A stretch of 64,000 nucleotides of DNA. Source: Halomonas llamarensis (GTDB lineage Bacteria; Pseudomonadota; Gammaproteobacteria; Pseudomonadales; Halomonadaceae). The number at the start of each line of letters is the position of its first letter. The first letter of the stretch is position 1. Positions 27,558 to 37,068 of the stretch are shown here, in pieces. The stretch is taken from NCBI RefSeq assembly GCF_023555005.1, contig NZ_JAMJPJ010000006.1, positions 62,001 to 126,000 of the forward strand, in the 5' to 3' direction. Under the pieces are notes generated by a model. The model saw only the letters and a list, made by a program, of their open reading frames with translations, was not told the origin of the DNA and did no database searches. A program made the translations under genes and the position numbers.

Positions 27558-27876
27558 GCGGCACCTTATTAGATGGGTCGGGAATAGGGGGGGCGTGGGT
27601 GGTGTCGTCGTGAAATGACTATCATCACGCGAAAAGTTAGCACGCTTGTTAAGTCGTCGTTATGCGGCCGATGTCAACGGTTTGCAAGGCATGCCGTGTG
27701 ATCGAAACGACGTGGGTCGAGAGAGAGGCAAAACCGCTAACGCTTGGTCCTAGACAAAGGGCTATATTGATCCTCATCGATGGGTATGTAATCGTCGCTA
27801 CGCGAATAACTTCATGCGCGCCAAACGTCTGGTGGCGACAAGGCTCTCCAACGCTTATATAGGTGGTATAACAAGA
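27558..27876. other. Divergent intergenic region, 319 bp
   Basis: This carries the promoters of the LLM oxidoreductase (minus) and chemoreceptor 2 (plus). An imperfect FNR/Anr-like box lies at 27777-27790. I see no gene or structured RNA in the rest. Confidence 0.6.
27777..27790 (+). promoter_or_regulatory. FNR/Anr-like box upstream of chemoreceptor 2
   Basis: ttgat-cctc-atcga matches TTGAT-N4-ATCAA at nine of ten informative positions. It lies 86 bp before the start, almost the same distance as the perfect box of the other chemoreceptor gene. Confidence 0.45.
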
Positions 27877-29634
27877 ATGGCTGATCAACAGAGATCCCGG
27901 TTTAATATTAGTTTGCAGGCCAAAATGGTTTTTTTGGTGCTCTTCCCGATGCTGGTGCTGGCGGTGGTTTTATTTGCGCTTGAAATGCGCAGCTCTGCTG
28001 AGCGAATTCAAGAAACCCTTGATGAGCAGCGTGACGTGCTCATCAAAGAGCGCGAAAATACCGTACGCTTTTTGGTCGAGTCGGCTCGCAATGCGGTATC
28101 GCATTTGGTCGATAACCCTGCGTTAAGCCAAGACGAGGCACAAGCGCGCGCGCAGGAAATTCTGCAAAACTTCCGCTTTGGCGATGATAACTATGTATTT
28201 GCCTTTGATTTCGACGGTACCGCCATGGCGTTAGCCGCCGCGCCTGGTCGCATTGGTACCAGCATGTCAGGTATCACCGATAGCGAAGGCAATGCGTTTG
28301 TGGATGATTTGATCGACCGTGCGCGTGACCGAAACGATAGCTTCTATGACTATCAGTGGATTAATCCGGCAAATGGCGAAACCGAAGCCAAACACTCAAT
28401 GGCAATCCCCATTCCTGAGTGGGATTGGATGATCGGTACGGGGATTTATCTAAGCGATATTGATCAAAGGCTGGCCGAAGTGGAAGCCTTGGCGTGGTCC
28501 GAGTTCCGCAACGACCTTGTGATTAAAACGATCGTTACGATTTTGATCCTGGTCGGCGTGGGGTTTGTCGCGACTTACCTGGTGCATCGCGCATTGCGTC
28601 CGGTTCGCCGTGCGGCGGCTGCGATGCATGGTGTGGCGACTGGCGAGGCTGACTTGACCCAACGCCTCGCTGTCGAATCCAACGATGAAGTGGGAAATCT
28701 GGCCCGTCAGTTCAATGCGTTTGTCGAGCGTATGCAACTCACGCTACAAGACGTTCACCGTACGACGCGTTCGGTGCTTCAAGCCTCGCAGGATATCGAC
28801 AGCGGTACCAATGAATTGGCCACGCGTACCGAGCAGTCGGCGTCCAACTTGCAGCAGACCTCTTCGTCGATGGAAGAGATTACCTCTACCGTGCAGCACA
28901 CCACGCAATCGGCCGAGCAAGCGTCTCAACTCTCACAAAGCGCCGTTGACGTTGCGCGTCGCGGCAGCAACGCCATGGAGCGGGTGGAAAGCACCATGGG
29001 CACGATTAATGATTCCGCCACGAGAATTGGCGATATCATTACCATGATCGACTCGATCGCCTTTCAGACCAATATTCTGGCCCTTAATGCCTCCGTTGAA
29101 GCGGCGCGTGCCGGTGAGCACGGGCGTGGATTTGCCGTGGTGGCGGAAGAAGTGCGCAAATTAGCAAGCCGTTCAAGCGAGGCCTCAAGCGAAATCCGCG
29201 AGCTGATCGATGGCTCCATGAAGCATACGCGTGAGGGCACGGAGCTGGTGCGTGAAGCAGGCGCTACCATGCAGGACATCATGGAAAGCGTCACGCGGGT
29301 CACCGATGTTATCGCTGAAATTAGTGCGGGTGCTCGTGAGCAAAGTGCTGGTATTGGCGAAATCAACACCGCTGTGGCGGAAATGGACTCAATGACCCAG
29401 CAGAACTCGTCAATGGTGCAAGATAACTCATCGGCGGCACAGAGCCTGCGTGAAGGGGCGGAGCACCTATCGCATCTGTTGGATGCGTTCGTCTTGGGAG
29501 AATCCTCCGATTCACCGGCGCTAAAGCGCCCGTCCAGTGCCTTGCCCGCGAGCAATGCGCCAAAAAGCCAAGCACCCTCGCGTACGCCAGCCAAGTCGTC
29601 ATCGGCTGATCACGACGATTGGGAAGAGTTCTAA
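27877..29634 (+). CDS. Methyl-accepting chemotaxis protein with Cache sensor (2)
   Basis: A 585-residue receptor with the same plan as the one at 10103-11836: membrane helix, sCache_2 domain ([30 protein letters not shown]), membrane helix, HAMP, and a signalling domain with [20 protein letters not shown]. After a Ser/Pro-rich tether it ends in DWEEF, which fits the xWxxF pentapeptide that docks CheR and CheB. ATG 27877 with aggtgg upstream is preferred over the reading from 27814. The ligand is unknown. Confidence 0.93.
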   Translation: MADQQRSRFNISLQAKMVFLVLFPMLVLAVVLFALEMRSSAERIQETLDEQRDVLIKERENTVRFLVESARNAVSHLVDNPALSQDEAQARAQEILQNFRFGDDNYVFAFDFDGTAMALAAAPGRIGTSMSGITDSEGNAFVDDLIDRARDRNDSFYDYQWINPANGETEAKHSMAIPIPEWDWMIGTGIYLSDIDQRLAEVEALAWSEFRNDLVIKTIVTILILVGVGFVATYLVHRALRPVRRAAAAMHGVATGEADLTQRLAVESNDEVGNLARQFNAFVERMQLTLQDVHRTTRSVLQASQDIDSGTNELATRTEQSASNLQQTSSSMEEITSTVQHTTQSAEQASQLSQSAVDVARRGSNAMERVESTMGTINDSATRIGDIITMIDSIAFQTNILALNASVEAARAGEHGRGFAVVAEEVRKLASRSSEASSEIRELIDGSMKHTREGTELVREAGATMQDIMESVTRVTDVIAEISAGAREQSAGIGEINTAVAEMDSMTQQNSSMVQDNSSAAQSLREGAEHLSHLLDAFVLGESSDSPALKRPSSALPASNAPKSQAPSRTPAKSSSADHDDWEEF

Positions 29635-29669
29635 GGAAACGGTTCTAAGGAAAGGGTTCTAAGGAAAGG
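29628..29669. repeat. 14-bp tandem repeat across the chemoreceptor stop codon
   Basis: Three units of gttctaaggaaa(c/g)g, plus a partial fourth, start within the last codon of the chemoreceptor. The first copy contributes its TTC-TAA end. Confidence 0.85.
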
Positions 29670-29679
29670 GTTCTGATAA

Positions 29680-29697
29680 AAGCGCTTTATAGCGCTT
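29680..29697 (+). terminator. Hairpin downstream of chemoreceptor 2
   Basis: Stem aagcgct/agcgctt with a four-base ttat loop, placed 45 bp after the stop. No T-run follows, so it is a weak terminator at best. Confidence 0.4.
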
Positions 29698-29740
29698 CTC
29701 ATAGAACGCGCAGGGCTAAAAAACGCTAACAAGCTGAATG

Positions 29741-29773
29741 ACCGTCGCCCGGCTTGCCAGGCGGCGGTTTTTT
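29741..29773 (+). terminator. Terminator between chemoreceptor 2 and the L,D-transpeptidase gene
   Basis: Stem accgtcgcc (29741-29749) with ggcggcggt (29760-29768), one G-U pair, followed by six T. Confidence 0.75.
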
Positions 29774-30500
29774 AACGTCTTGCAAGCTGGGTATCGGTAT
29801 CGCAGTTTAAAAATGTCGATGTCGCTAGCCACTCCGGGTCGGGATAATAAGCGAACACGTACTGCTCTTCTTTGAGGCTGTTAATCAGCGGATAGGTGAC
29901 ATCAGCGCGGACGGCCGGGCAGCCCTGGCTGCGTCCTAAGCGGCCGGTTTGGTCAATAAAATCCTCGCTGACATAATCGGCTCCGTGAATCACGATGGCG
30001 CGCTCAAAGGCAAGGTCGTTGACTTCAGGCTCTAGGCCATCCAGCCGTAGCGAATAGCCGTTGCGGCCGTAGTAGCTGTTCATGGTGCGAAACAGCCCCA
30101 AGCTCGTTTGGTGGCTATCGGGCGTATTGGAGAAGGCCTCGGCTAACGCATCGCCAGAGCCTTGACCGTGGGAGACTAACTCTTCAAAAAGCAGCTCATG
30201 CTGGTGTAGGTCAAAGACCCACATCCGTTGTTCGCTAGAAGGCAGCGAATAATCGATCACTGCAAGGCGCTCGGCATTCGGGTCGGCGCAAGTGAGGGCT
30301 TCTGCCGCCATGCGTAACGCCTCAGGGGTCGCTTGGGGAGCAAGCTGCTTGAGCTGATGATGAAGGGAAGAGGTCTGTAATGGCGGTGAGGCGGCAACGT
30401 TGGCAAAGAAATTCGCGGCATGAAGTGGTAACGTAACTAAACTGAGAGGCAGCATAAGCAGTAATGCTGACGCTTTTAAACGAAGCACCATTGTGGTCAT
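29772..30500 (-). CDS. Murein L,D-transpeptidase catalytic-domain family protein
   Basis: A 242-residue exported protein. The signal peptide covers about residues 1-28. The catalytic part has the YkuD-like layout: VIDYSLPSSEQRMWVFDL, LFRTMNSYYGRNGYSL, VIHGADY, and GRLGRSQGCPAVR with the nucleophilic Cys. It belongs to the variant family in which the motif ends SQGCPAV rather than SHGCIR. It probably forms or edits 3-3 crosslinks, or trims peptides, in the wall. It is divergent from a second L,D-transpeptidase gene. Confidence 0.87.
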   Translation of the reverse strand: MTTMVLRLKASALLLMLPLSLVTLPLHAANFFANVAASPPLQTSSLHHQLKQLAPQATPEALRMAAEALTCADPNAERLAVIDYSLPSSEQRMWVFDLHQHELLFEELVSHGQGSGDALAEAFSNTPDSHQTSLGLFRTMNSYYGRNGYSLRLDGLEPEVNDLAFERAIVIHGADYVSEDFIDQTGRLGRSQGCPAVRADVTYPLINSLKEEQYVFAYYPDPEWLATSTFLNCDTDTQLARR

Positions 30501-30585
30501 CCTGATTAAGAATAAAGAATATTAGCGGCCGAAGGGCGCGGCAAAGCTACCGTCAATGTCGCTATCGTAACGCAAGGAGAGGGCG

Positions 30586-32265
30586 ATGCACGAGGTTCCC
30601 CGACGACAACGATCAACACTTGAGCGGCATGGATGGCCGTTAGCGGCGTGTTTGTCACTGATGCTTGTGGCGGTGGCTCCAGTAAACGCGCAACAGACGC
30701 TGGAAAAAAGCATACAAACGGCGCTGAAAGAGCAGCTGACAAGCCAAAAAGAGGGTGGCGATATAGCGCAGGCGCAAGCTGATGAAGACTTACCGCTTAT
30801 GCGTTTTTATCAGCACGTGGATCAGGCGCTCGTTTGGCAGCAACCCGCGCGAGTCGAATCGTTGGTAGCCGCCCTTCAAGGGTTAGTGGACGACGGTCTC
30901 ACGCCGTCTCATTACGGTGCCGACCAGCTAAAAGCCAGCTATCAGCACAGCCAAACCCAAGGAGTGACGGCTCAGGTAGCGTTTGATATCAGCGCTACGC
31001 GCGCGTTGCTAAAGGCCCTGGATCATCTGCAAAACGGTAAGCTGAACCCGCGTGAGGTAACGCCGCGGTGGGACGCACCGCCGCGGTTGCAAGCGTTACC
31101 CGTGGCGGCTATTGCCCAGGCTGTTGTCAGCGATGAGATGGCAAACGCCTTTGCTCAGGCGCGCCCTGCGTTGCCTTATTATCAGCCGCTACGCGAGACG
31201 CTGTCTGCGTATCGTGATTTGGCCGCGCAACATAGTGCGCCCTTTTTTCCTTCGCGTGAGGCGTCGTTGCGACCCGGCGAGCACCATGCTGATGTGATAA
31301 TACTGCGTCAGCGGCTGACCTATTGGGGGGAAACAGGACTTCTCTCAGGAAGCCCGGAAGCATACCCGGGGGTGGACATCGAACAGCGGGACCCGCGCCG
31401 CTTTGATCGCGAACTTGAAGGCGCAGTCAAGCGCTTTCAGCGTCGCCATCTTCTCCATGCGGATGGCGTGGTGGGAAGTAAAACGCGCCAAGCGCTGAAT
31501 GCCTCCATTGCCACGCGGGTGGCGCAGTTGCGGGTTAACCTTGAGCGGGGGCGTTGGATGGCCCCTACGCTGTCGCGTGAACCCCACGTTTGGGTCGATA
31601 TTGCTGGCTACCGTATGACGTATGTGCGCCCAAACGGAGAACGCTGGTCATCGCGGGCGGTGGTGGGCTCATCGCGGCGCGAAACCCCGGTGATTCATTC
31701 GCAGATTACCCGCCTCACGGTGAATCCGTCCTGGACGCTACCACCCACGATCATGCGGGAAGACATGCTGCCACAATTGCGGCAAAACCCCGCTTACTTG
31801 TCCGAGCGCGGCATTAACGCGATCAATTATAGCGGTGAGGTAGTGGATGCTAGCGACATTGATTGGGCGTCGCCGGGTAACATTATGCTGCGCCAGCCGC
31901 CGGGGGCTGCTAACCCGCTCGGGCGGGTTGTGGTGCGCTTCCCGAACAATGAAATGATTTACCTGCACGATACGCCCGCGCAAGGGCTTTTTGGGCGTGA
32001 CCAGCGGGCGCTGAGCTCGGGATGTGTGCGCGTGGAAGGGGTGCATCAATTAGCACGAATGCTACTGGAAGACACTGGCAGCCGCTATCGGCTGGAGGCG
32101 TTGATCAATACGTCGCGCAGTGATATTAACGTCAATCTGCCACAGCATATTCCGGTGTCACTGCATTACGTCACCGCTTGGCCGGATGAAGAGGGGGAAA
32201 TCACATTCCGAGAGGATATTTACCGGCGCGACGAGCGCGTGCTCAATGCCCTGAACCAACGTTAG
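30586..32265 (+). CDS. L,D-transpeptidase, YcbB/LdtD type
   Basis: 559 residues: a signal peptide (to about 36), a scaffold domain, a PG_binding_1 repeat near 230-310 (AVKRFQRRHLLHADGVVG), and the YkuD catalytic domain. In the latter, the capping loop precedes IYLHDTPAQGLF and LSSGCVRVEGV with the catalytic Cys. This is the architecture of E. coli YcbB (LdtD), which makes 3-3 crosslinks and confers beta-lactam bypass. aaggag lies just before the ATG. It shares a divergent promoter region of 85 bp with the previous gene. Confidence 0.9.
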   Translation: MHEVPRRQRSTLERHGWPLAACLSLMLVAVAPVNAQQTLEKSIQTALKEQLTSQKEGGDIAQAQADEDLPLMRFYQHVDQALVWQQPARVESLVAALQGLVDDGLTPSHYGADQLKASYQHSQTQGVTAQVAFDISATRALLKALDHLQNGKLNPREVTPRWDAPPRLQALPVAAIAQAVVSDEMANAFAQARPALPYYQPLRETLSAYRDLAAQHSAPFFPSREASLRPGEHHADVIILRQRLTYWGETGLLSGSPEAYPGVDIEQRDPRRFDRELEGAVKRFQRRHLLHADGVVGSKTRQALNASIATRVAQLRVNLERGRWMAPTLSREPHVWVDIAGYRMTYVRPNGERWSSRAVVGSSRRETPVIHSQITRLTVNPSWTLPPTIMREDMLPQLRQNPAYLSERGINAINYSGEVVDASDIDWASPGNIMLRQPPGAANPLGRVVVRFPNNEMIYLHDTPAQGLFGRDQRALSSGCVRVEGVHQLARMLLEDTGSRYRLEALINTSRSDINVNLPQHIPVSLHYVTAWPDEEGEITFREDIYRRDERVLNALNQR

Positions 32266-32294
32266 CCTCTTGTGTGATAGGTAGCCCTTAAACG

Positions 32295-32350
32295 CAGAAA
32301 AGCCGCTCAACGAGATACTGACGTTAAGCGGCTTTTCTGTTTCAGCTCGT
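32295..32350. terminator. Bidirectional terminator between L,D-transpeptidase and M23 peptidase
   Basis: A perfect 13-bp stem (cagaaaagccgct with agcggcttttctg) with a 29-base loop region between convergent genes. Confidence 0.75.
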
Positions 32351-32376
32351 GCTGTTTTACTCAGTAATAGCTATCT

Positions 32377-34077
32377 TCAGTCCCGATTTTCCACGGTGTT
32401 ACTTTCGTAAGACGCGACGTTAACGGTGCCTGTTTCTCCGCTCTCAAGCGCTGCCAACATGGGGGCTGCCTGGCGCTGGAAAGCAATCAGCGTATCACCG
32501 CTTAAACTCGTGTTTTCGGGGAGATCAACTTTCATGGCATTAACCGGAGCGTTATTCACATGCACTTCATAATGCAAGTGGGGGCCGGTACTGCGCCCGG
32601 TGTTGCCGGAAAGTGCTATGCGCTCGCCCATTTCTACCCGCTGGCCACGGCTAACCAGCGGTTTAGAAAGGTGCAGGTAACGCGTGCGGTAACCGTTATC
32701 GTGACGAATCACCACATAGCGACCCGCTGCATAGTGGTTTTCAACGCGTTCTACACGACCGTTTGCGGGGGCCGTAATGGGAGAGCCAATCGGCATGGCA
32801 AAATCAGTACCATTGTGCGGGCTAGTTCGCCCCGTGACGGGATGTTTGCGGCGGGGGTTGAAGCTAGAGCTTAAGCGATAGCGGCCTTCAAAAGGGTAGC
32901 GCGAAAAAGCGGGGTCTAAGCTTTTACCTTCAGCGGTGTAGAATTTATCGTCGTTGGCATTACGCACGGCGGTTAAATTCATACGCTCACCTTCATAGCG
33001 CACAGCCAAAACACGTGAGTCGAGAGTTTCACCTTCAATCATGTCCGACTCGACCAGCACTTGAAATTTATCGTTGCGGCGACTATCACGGCGAAAATCG
33101 AGCTTTTTCTCTAGCAGGTGCGTGAGCTCCGTGACCGCGCCGCTACTTAACCCTGTCGCCTGGGCGGAGCGCGCAAAGCTGCCGCTAATGCTGCCCGCAT
33201 ATAGACGCTGAGCCGGTTCACCCTGACGCTCAATGGGGGTAACCGCATACTGTTTTTCTTGTTTTTCCCCACGCTCGATTAATACCCCTTCACGGGTGTT
33301 TTTCATCATGCGCAGTGAAAGCAGGCGATTATCTTCACCGAGCTGATAGTCAAAACTCTGCCCGGCACGCCAGTGGGTCAAAAGACGTGGATTGGGCAAT
33401 TTGTCGAGTAACGTTAATACTTCGCTGTAGCCCAAGCCGAGCTTGTTTTGCGCGAGCACTGCAAAGGTGTCGCCGGGTTCGACGAGATGAGTTTGCCACT
33501 CAGGTATATAGGGCTCTTCAGCAGCGAGCTCCAAATCGAAGTAGGAAACGTCATCAAAAAGCGTGATGCCATAATCCTCATATGACGTGGCATCGGCGAT
33601 ATTTGTTTTTGCATCAGTGTCGGCTTCTAACATGCCGTTGCCTAGCGTCCCCACGACCACCGCGATATGCAGAGCACCGTCATTGATGATGCGGTTATCC
33701 GGCGTGGTGGGCTGGGGTGTGCTTGAAACCTCAGAGATAGTCGCGGTGCTTACCGAGGCGCTATCGACCATATCAAGGTCGATCACTTCCATCGCTTGCA
33801 GGTTGCTAAGTGGAATATGGTGGCGGGTCGCATCGAGTGCGCGGGATGCTTTGCCAATCGCATTGGCCATGGTCGTGCGCTCTTCCTGTAAGGAAGGAAC
33901 ACCGGGAGATGAGTCACTAGGAAGCGGGACAAAGACGCGCTCAACCGGTGTGTTTGATGCATTAAAACTTTGATACGTTGTCACTAATTTTTGTGTGCCC
34001 AGCACCGTGACCATTGTAGCCACTGGTAATAACAATAACTTGTGCGTACGGGGCAGCGAATGAAGGATTCGCAACAT
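32377..34077 (-). CDS. M23 family murein endopeptidase, MepM-like
   Basis: A periplasmic zinc endopeptidase that opens peptidoglycan crosslinks. It has an N-terminal anchor helix, a long variable stretch, a LysM/OapA-like region (VEPGDTFAVLAQNKLG) near residues 200-250, and a lysostaphin-type domain with zinc ligands HNGTDFAMP and HLHYEVHVN. That order is as in E. coli MepM. ATG 34077 is preferred over the TTG at 34095 because MLRILHSLPRTHK leads straight into the anchor helix; neither has a good ribosome site. Together with the two L,D-transpeptidases it makes a wall-editing block. Confidence 0.88.
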   Translation of the reverse strand: MLRILHSLPRTHKLLLLPVATMVTVLGTQKLVTTYQSFNASNTPVERVFVPLPSDSSPGVPSLQEERTTMANAIGKASRALDATRHHIPLSNLQAMEVIDLDMVDSASVSTATISEVSSTPQPTTPDNRIINDGALHIAVVVGTLGNGMLEADTDAKTNIADATSYEDYGITLFDDVSYFDLELAAEEPYIPEWQTHLVEPGDTFAVLAQNKLGLGYSEVLTLLDKLPNPRLLTHWRAGQSFDYQLGEDNRLLSLRMMKNTREGVLIERGEKQEKQYAVTPIERQGEPAQRLYAGSISGSFARSAQATGLSSGAVTELTHLLEKKLDFRRDSRRNDKFQVLVESDMIEGETLDSRVLAVRYEGERMNLTAVRNANDDKFYTAEGKSLDPAFSRYPFEGRYRLSSSFNPRRKHPVTGRTSPHNGTDFAMPIGSPITAPANGRVERVENHYAAGRYVVIRHDNGYRTRYLHLSKPLVSRGQRVEMGERIALSGNTGRSTGPHLHYEVHVNNAPVNAMKVDLPENTSLSGDTLIAFQRQAAPMLAALESGETGTVNVASYESNTVENRD

Positions 34078-34549
34078 GGGTGAATAGACCGCCAAAAGTA
34101 ATGAATAAAAATGACTAAAAATGTAGTAAGTGGCGAAACCTTACCCCAAGAAGCAAGATGTGAATAGACTGTACACGCATACACAGAACGCCCGCGCACG
34201 TGCCTTTATGTCATATTATTATTATCAAACGCTGTTTGTTAACATAACTTACCTAATTCATGACCTAATGCGACAAAAACTTTTTTAAACACCCTAAAAA
34301 ATCAACGTGTGGCAGTTATCTGGACGACCGTGCCATTCCGGTAATCACGTTACGCTTGATCTGGCTCATGTCTGACAATCGCCGCCTAAGACAAGAAGCC
34401 AAGGGGTGTCAATTGCGCTACCCATCTTTTGTGCGAATAGTGATTAATTTGGTGAAATGTGGGTATCACTCACAGTTTCCTGGCATCCTAGTGAGGTTTT
34501 TTCGAAAATTGAGCGTAGAGTTTTGTCCTAATGCGTCGAGGAAATCGAA
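34078..34549. other. AT-rich divergent intergenic region, 472 bp
   Basis: This carries the upstream regions of the M23 peptidase and the LysR regulator. It is clearly richer in A/T than the flanking genes, with many short A- and T-runs. I see no convincing gene; the frame at 34356-34586 overlaps the regulator and has no protein-like features. Confidence 0.6.
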
Positions 34550-35470
34550 ATGTCACGTGTCACCCTTGCCCAGTGGCAAATGTTAGCCGCCGTGGTAGAC
34601 CACGGTGGCTTTGCCCGCGCGGCAGAAGCCATACATAAAAGCCCCTCAACGCTCAACCACGCCGTACACAAGCTGGAAGAGCAGCTTGGTGTGCAGGTGT
34701 TGGAGCCCGTCGGACGGCAGGTGCGTCTCACTGAAGCGGGTAAGTTATTGTTGCGCCGCGCCCGCCAGCTCATTGAAAGTGCGGCCTCGCTTGAGGATGT
34801 CGCCTCTAGGCTTGCCTCGGGGCTTGAGGCGGAAGTCGTCGTAGCCATTGACCAGACTTTCCCCGAAGCGGCACAGGCACAAGCGCTGGAGGCGTTTTCC
34901 TCCACCTATCCGCAGGTGCGTGTCCAGCTTCATGAAAGTGTGCTCAATGGCGGGGTCGAAATGCTCTACGATGGGCGAGTCGATCTTATTGTTTCGGGCC
35001 TTGAGGCCCAGGGGTTTTTGGGCGAGCCGCTGGTGACTGTGCGCTTTATTGCGGTTGCCCACCCCCAGCACGCGCTGCATCAGTTAGACAGGGCGCTGGA
35101 TCTGCGCGATCTGGCGCAACATCGTCAGCTAGTGGTGCGAGATTCAGCGCTGCGACAATCGGCCAATTCTGGCTGGCTAAAAGCCGAACAGCGCTGGACG
35201 GTGAGCCATCTGAATACATCGCTGGATATGGTCAAGCGCGGTCTAGGCTTTGCCTGGCTACCCGAAACGCGCATTGCCGATGAGCTTGCTAGTGGCGAGC
35301 TGAAGCCACTGCCGCTGGCCGCAGGCGGTGTGCGCGAAGTGCCCATCCAATTGATCTTTCGCGACCGTGACCGCGCCGGCCCTGCGGCTCATGCCATGGC
35401 GGCTGCGTTTAAGCAGGCGGTTACCGCGTGCGCGCTGGACGATTCGAAAACATCGAATGCTGCACGGTAA
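34550..35470 (+). CDS. LysR-family transcriptional regulator
   Basis: 306 residues. The N-terminal winged helix-turn-helix (residues 4-63) holds LAAVVDHGGFARAAEAIHKS and LEEQLGVQVLEPVGRQVRLT. The C-terminal two-lobed effector domain follows (YDGRVDLIVSGLE). Site cgagga precedes the ATG. It is followed 75 bp later by a glutathionyl-hydroquinone reductase gene on the same strand, a possible target. The effector is unknown. Confidence 0.9.
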   Translation: MSRVTLAQWQMLAAVVDHGGFARAAEAIHKSPSTLNHAVHKLEEQLGVQVLEPVGRQVRLTEAGKLLLRRARQLIESAASLEDVASRLASGLEAEVVVAIDQTFPEAAQAQALEAFSSTYPQVRVQLHESVLNGGVEMLYDGRVDLIVSGLEAQGFLGEPLVTVRFIAVAHPQHALHQLDRALDLRDLAQHRQLVVRDSALRQSANSGWLKAEQRWTVSHLNTSLDMVKRGLGFAWLPETRIADELASGELKPLPLAAGGVREVPIQLIFRDRDRAGPAAHAMAAAFKQAVTACALDDSKTSNAAR

Positions 35471-35545
35471 AACATCCGCTTGAGGCTTTAGGGCCGGGGC
35501 GTATGCTGTTAATCATTGAGCGATTACGTTAACAGGAGGCGCCTT

Positions 35546-36544
35546 ATGGGCTTATTAGTAGACGGTGAGTGGCACGATCAGTGGTACGACACCAAAAAGC
35601 ACGGCGGTGAGTTTGTGCGCGAATCTGCGCAGCTGCGTGATTGGGTCGGAGCCGAAGCACCTGACGGGGTGTCGTCGCATTCGGCAGAAGCCGACCGCTA
35701 TCACCTTTATGTCTCGCTGGCGTGCCCCTGGGCGCATCGCATTCTCACCATGCGCAAACTCAAAGGGCTAGAGTCGCTGATGGGTGTGTCTCACGTGAGC
35801 CCCTTGATGCTCGACCAAGGCTGGACTTACGACGAAGGCGAAGGCTCAAGTGGTGATCCCGTCAACGGCGTTACCTATCATCGCGAGCTTTATACCCTAA
35901 CTGACCCGCACTACACCGGCTGTGTCACGGTGCCGGTGCTTTGGGATAAAAAACGCCGGGCCATCGTCAACAATGAGTCGGCAGATCTGCTGCGTATTCT
36001 CAACAACGCGTTTGATGAGCTAACTGGTAACCGGCTGGACTTTTATCCGCAAGATCTGCGCGAGGAGATTGATGCCGTTAACGCCGATCTATACGATTAC
36101 ATCAACAACGGCGTCTATAAGTCGGGGTTCGCGACAGAGCAAAGCGTCTATGAGAAGCACGTGCATGCATTATTTGAATCGCTTGAACGAATGGAAGAGC
36201 GTTTAAGCCAGCAGCGCTATTTGGCTGGTGAATGGCTGACCGAGGCGGATATTCGCCTCTTTACCACGCTGGTGCGCTTTGATGCCGTTTACTACGGCCA
36301 CTTTAAGTGTAACCTTAAACGGATCGAAGACTTCCCGAACCTAGCGAACTACCTGCGCGAGCTTTATCAATGGCCGGGGGTAGCTGAGACGGTCAACATG
36401 GATCACATCCAGCGCCACTACTATTACAGCCACGCTACCATCAACCCCACGCGTATCGTGCCCGCCGGACCGCTTTTGAATTTCCATCGCCCCCATGACC
36501 GCGAGCGGTTGCCAGGGCAGGGTGTGCGCCAAAAAAGCAAATGA
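35546..36544 (+). CDS. yqjG: Glutathionyl-hydroquinone reductase
   Basis: A 332-residue Xi-class glutathione transferase that reduces glutathionyl-hydroquinones. The catalytic Cys60 lies in SLACPWAHRILTMR, with the helical domain from about residue 165. Conserved blocks include GCVTVPVLWDKK, NNESADLLRILN and YYYSHATINPTRIVP. ATG 35546 follows an ideal aggaggc site; the reading from 35516 is an extension. It probably protects against quinones or chlorinated aromatics. Confidence 0.93.
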   Translation: MGLLVDGEWHDQWYDTKKHGGEFVRESAQLRDWVGAEAPDGVSSHSAEADRYHLYVSLACPWAHRILTMRKLKGLESLMGVSHVSPLMLDQGWTYDEGEGSSGDPVNGVTYHRELYTLTDPHYTGCVTVPVLWDKKRRAIVNNESADLLRILNNAFDELTGNRLDFYPQDLREEIDAVNADLYDYINNGVYKSGFATEQSVYEKHVHALFESLERMEERLSQQRYLAGEWLTEADIRLFTTLVRFDAVYYGHFKCNLKRIEDFPNLANYLRELYQWPGVAETVNMDHIQRHYYYSHATINPTRIVPAGPLLNFHRPHDRERLPGQGVRQKSK

Positions 36545-37068
36545 TCGACTGGACACACAAAAGCCACCGCGGAGATGGTTTTTTAGCGTGCTCTTTGGGC
36601 TCGCATCACGTCCTGCGGCTCGCTGGAAGTCACATTTGCATAAGCCGCATTTGCATAGGCCACATTTGCATGGGTAACGCAGTGGTGTTAGTATGCGCAC
36701 TCCTCGCATGTGTTGACCCCTCCATCATGACGAATGCTAAAGCGTTTAGGCTAGCGCAGAGTTTTCCCCTCTATGGGAGCTCATTGTTGTGTGAAGATGG
36801 CGCGCCGCTTACCAAACCTTGAGGTTTGTTCGAAAAGCCGGCGCAGAAGGTCGCCACAGCGGTTGGTCCGCGACGTCGGGCTTAACCCTTAATGCTAGGT
36901 GCGACCGGCGTCTCCGACTCACTTTGACGCATTCCGCCAGAAACGGAAGCGGTGACTGATTACACATAGCCTTTTGCATAATGGCAAATAGCGTCGTGTG
37001 AGTCATCGAGTCAGAGACGCTTTTGATGTTTTTTGCCGTGACGACCACGGCCTACCAAGGTGTGATTA
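36545..37068 (+). promoter_or_regulatory. Long intergenic region and leader of the DEAD-box helicase gene
   Basis: 524 bp without a credible gene. It holds a three-copy 15-bp direct repeat at 36631-36675 and a possible promoter (ttgacc near 36712, tgctaa about 16 bp later). A structured leader of some 300 nt would follow. Long self-regulating leaders are known for deaD/csdA-type helicases. The promoter position is a guess. Confidence 0.45.
36631..36675. repeat. 15-bp direct repeat, three copies, with ATTTGCAT core
   Basis: Units start at 36631, 36646 and 36661 and share (c)atttgcat(a/g). Spacing of 15 bp is not quite a helix and a half. The arrangement looks like a multi-site operator, but no known regulator is recognised. 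Confidence 0.85.

Noticed and set aside
34356..34586. Plus-strand frame of 76 codons before the LysR gene
   Set aside because: It overlaps the LysR start, lacks a ribosome site and has no protein-like pattern.
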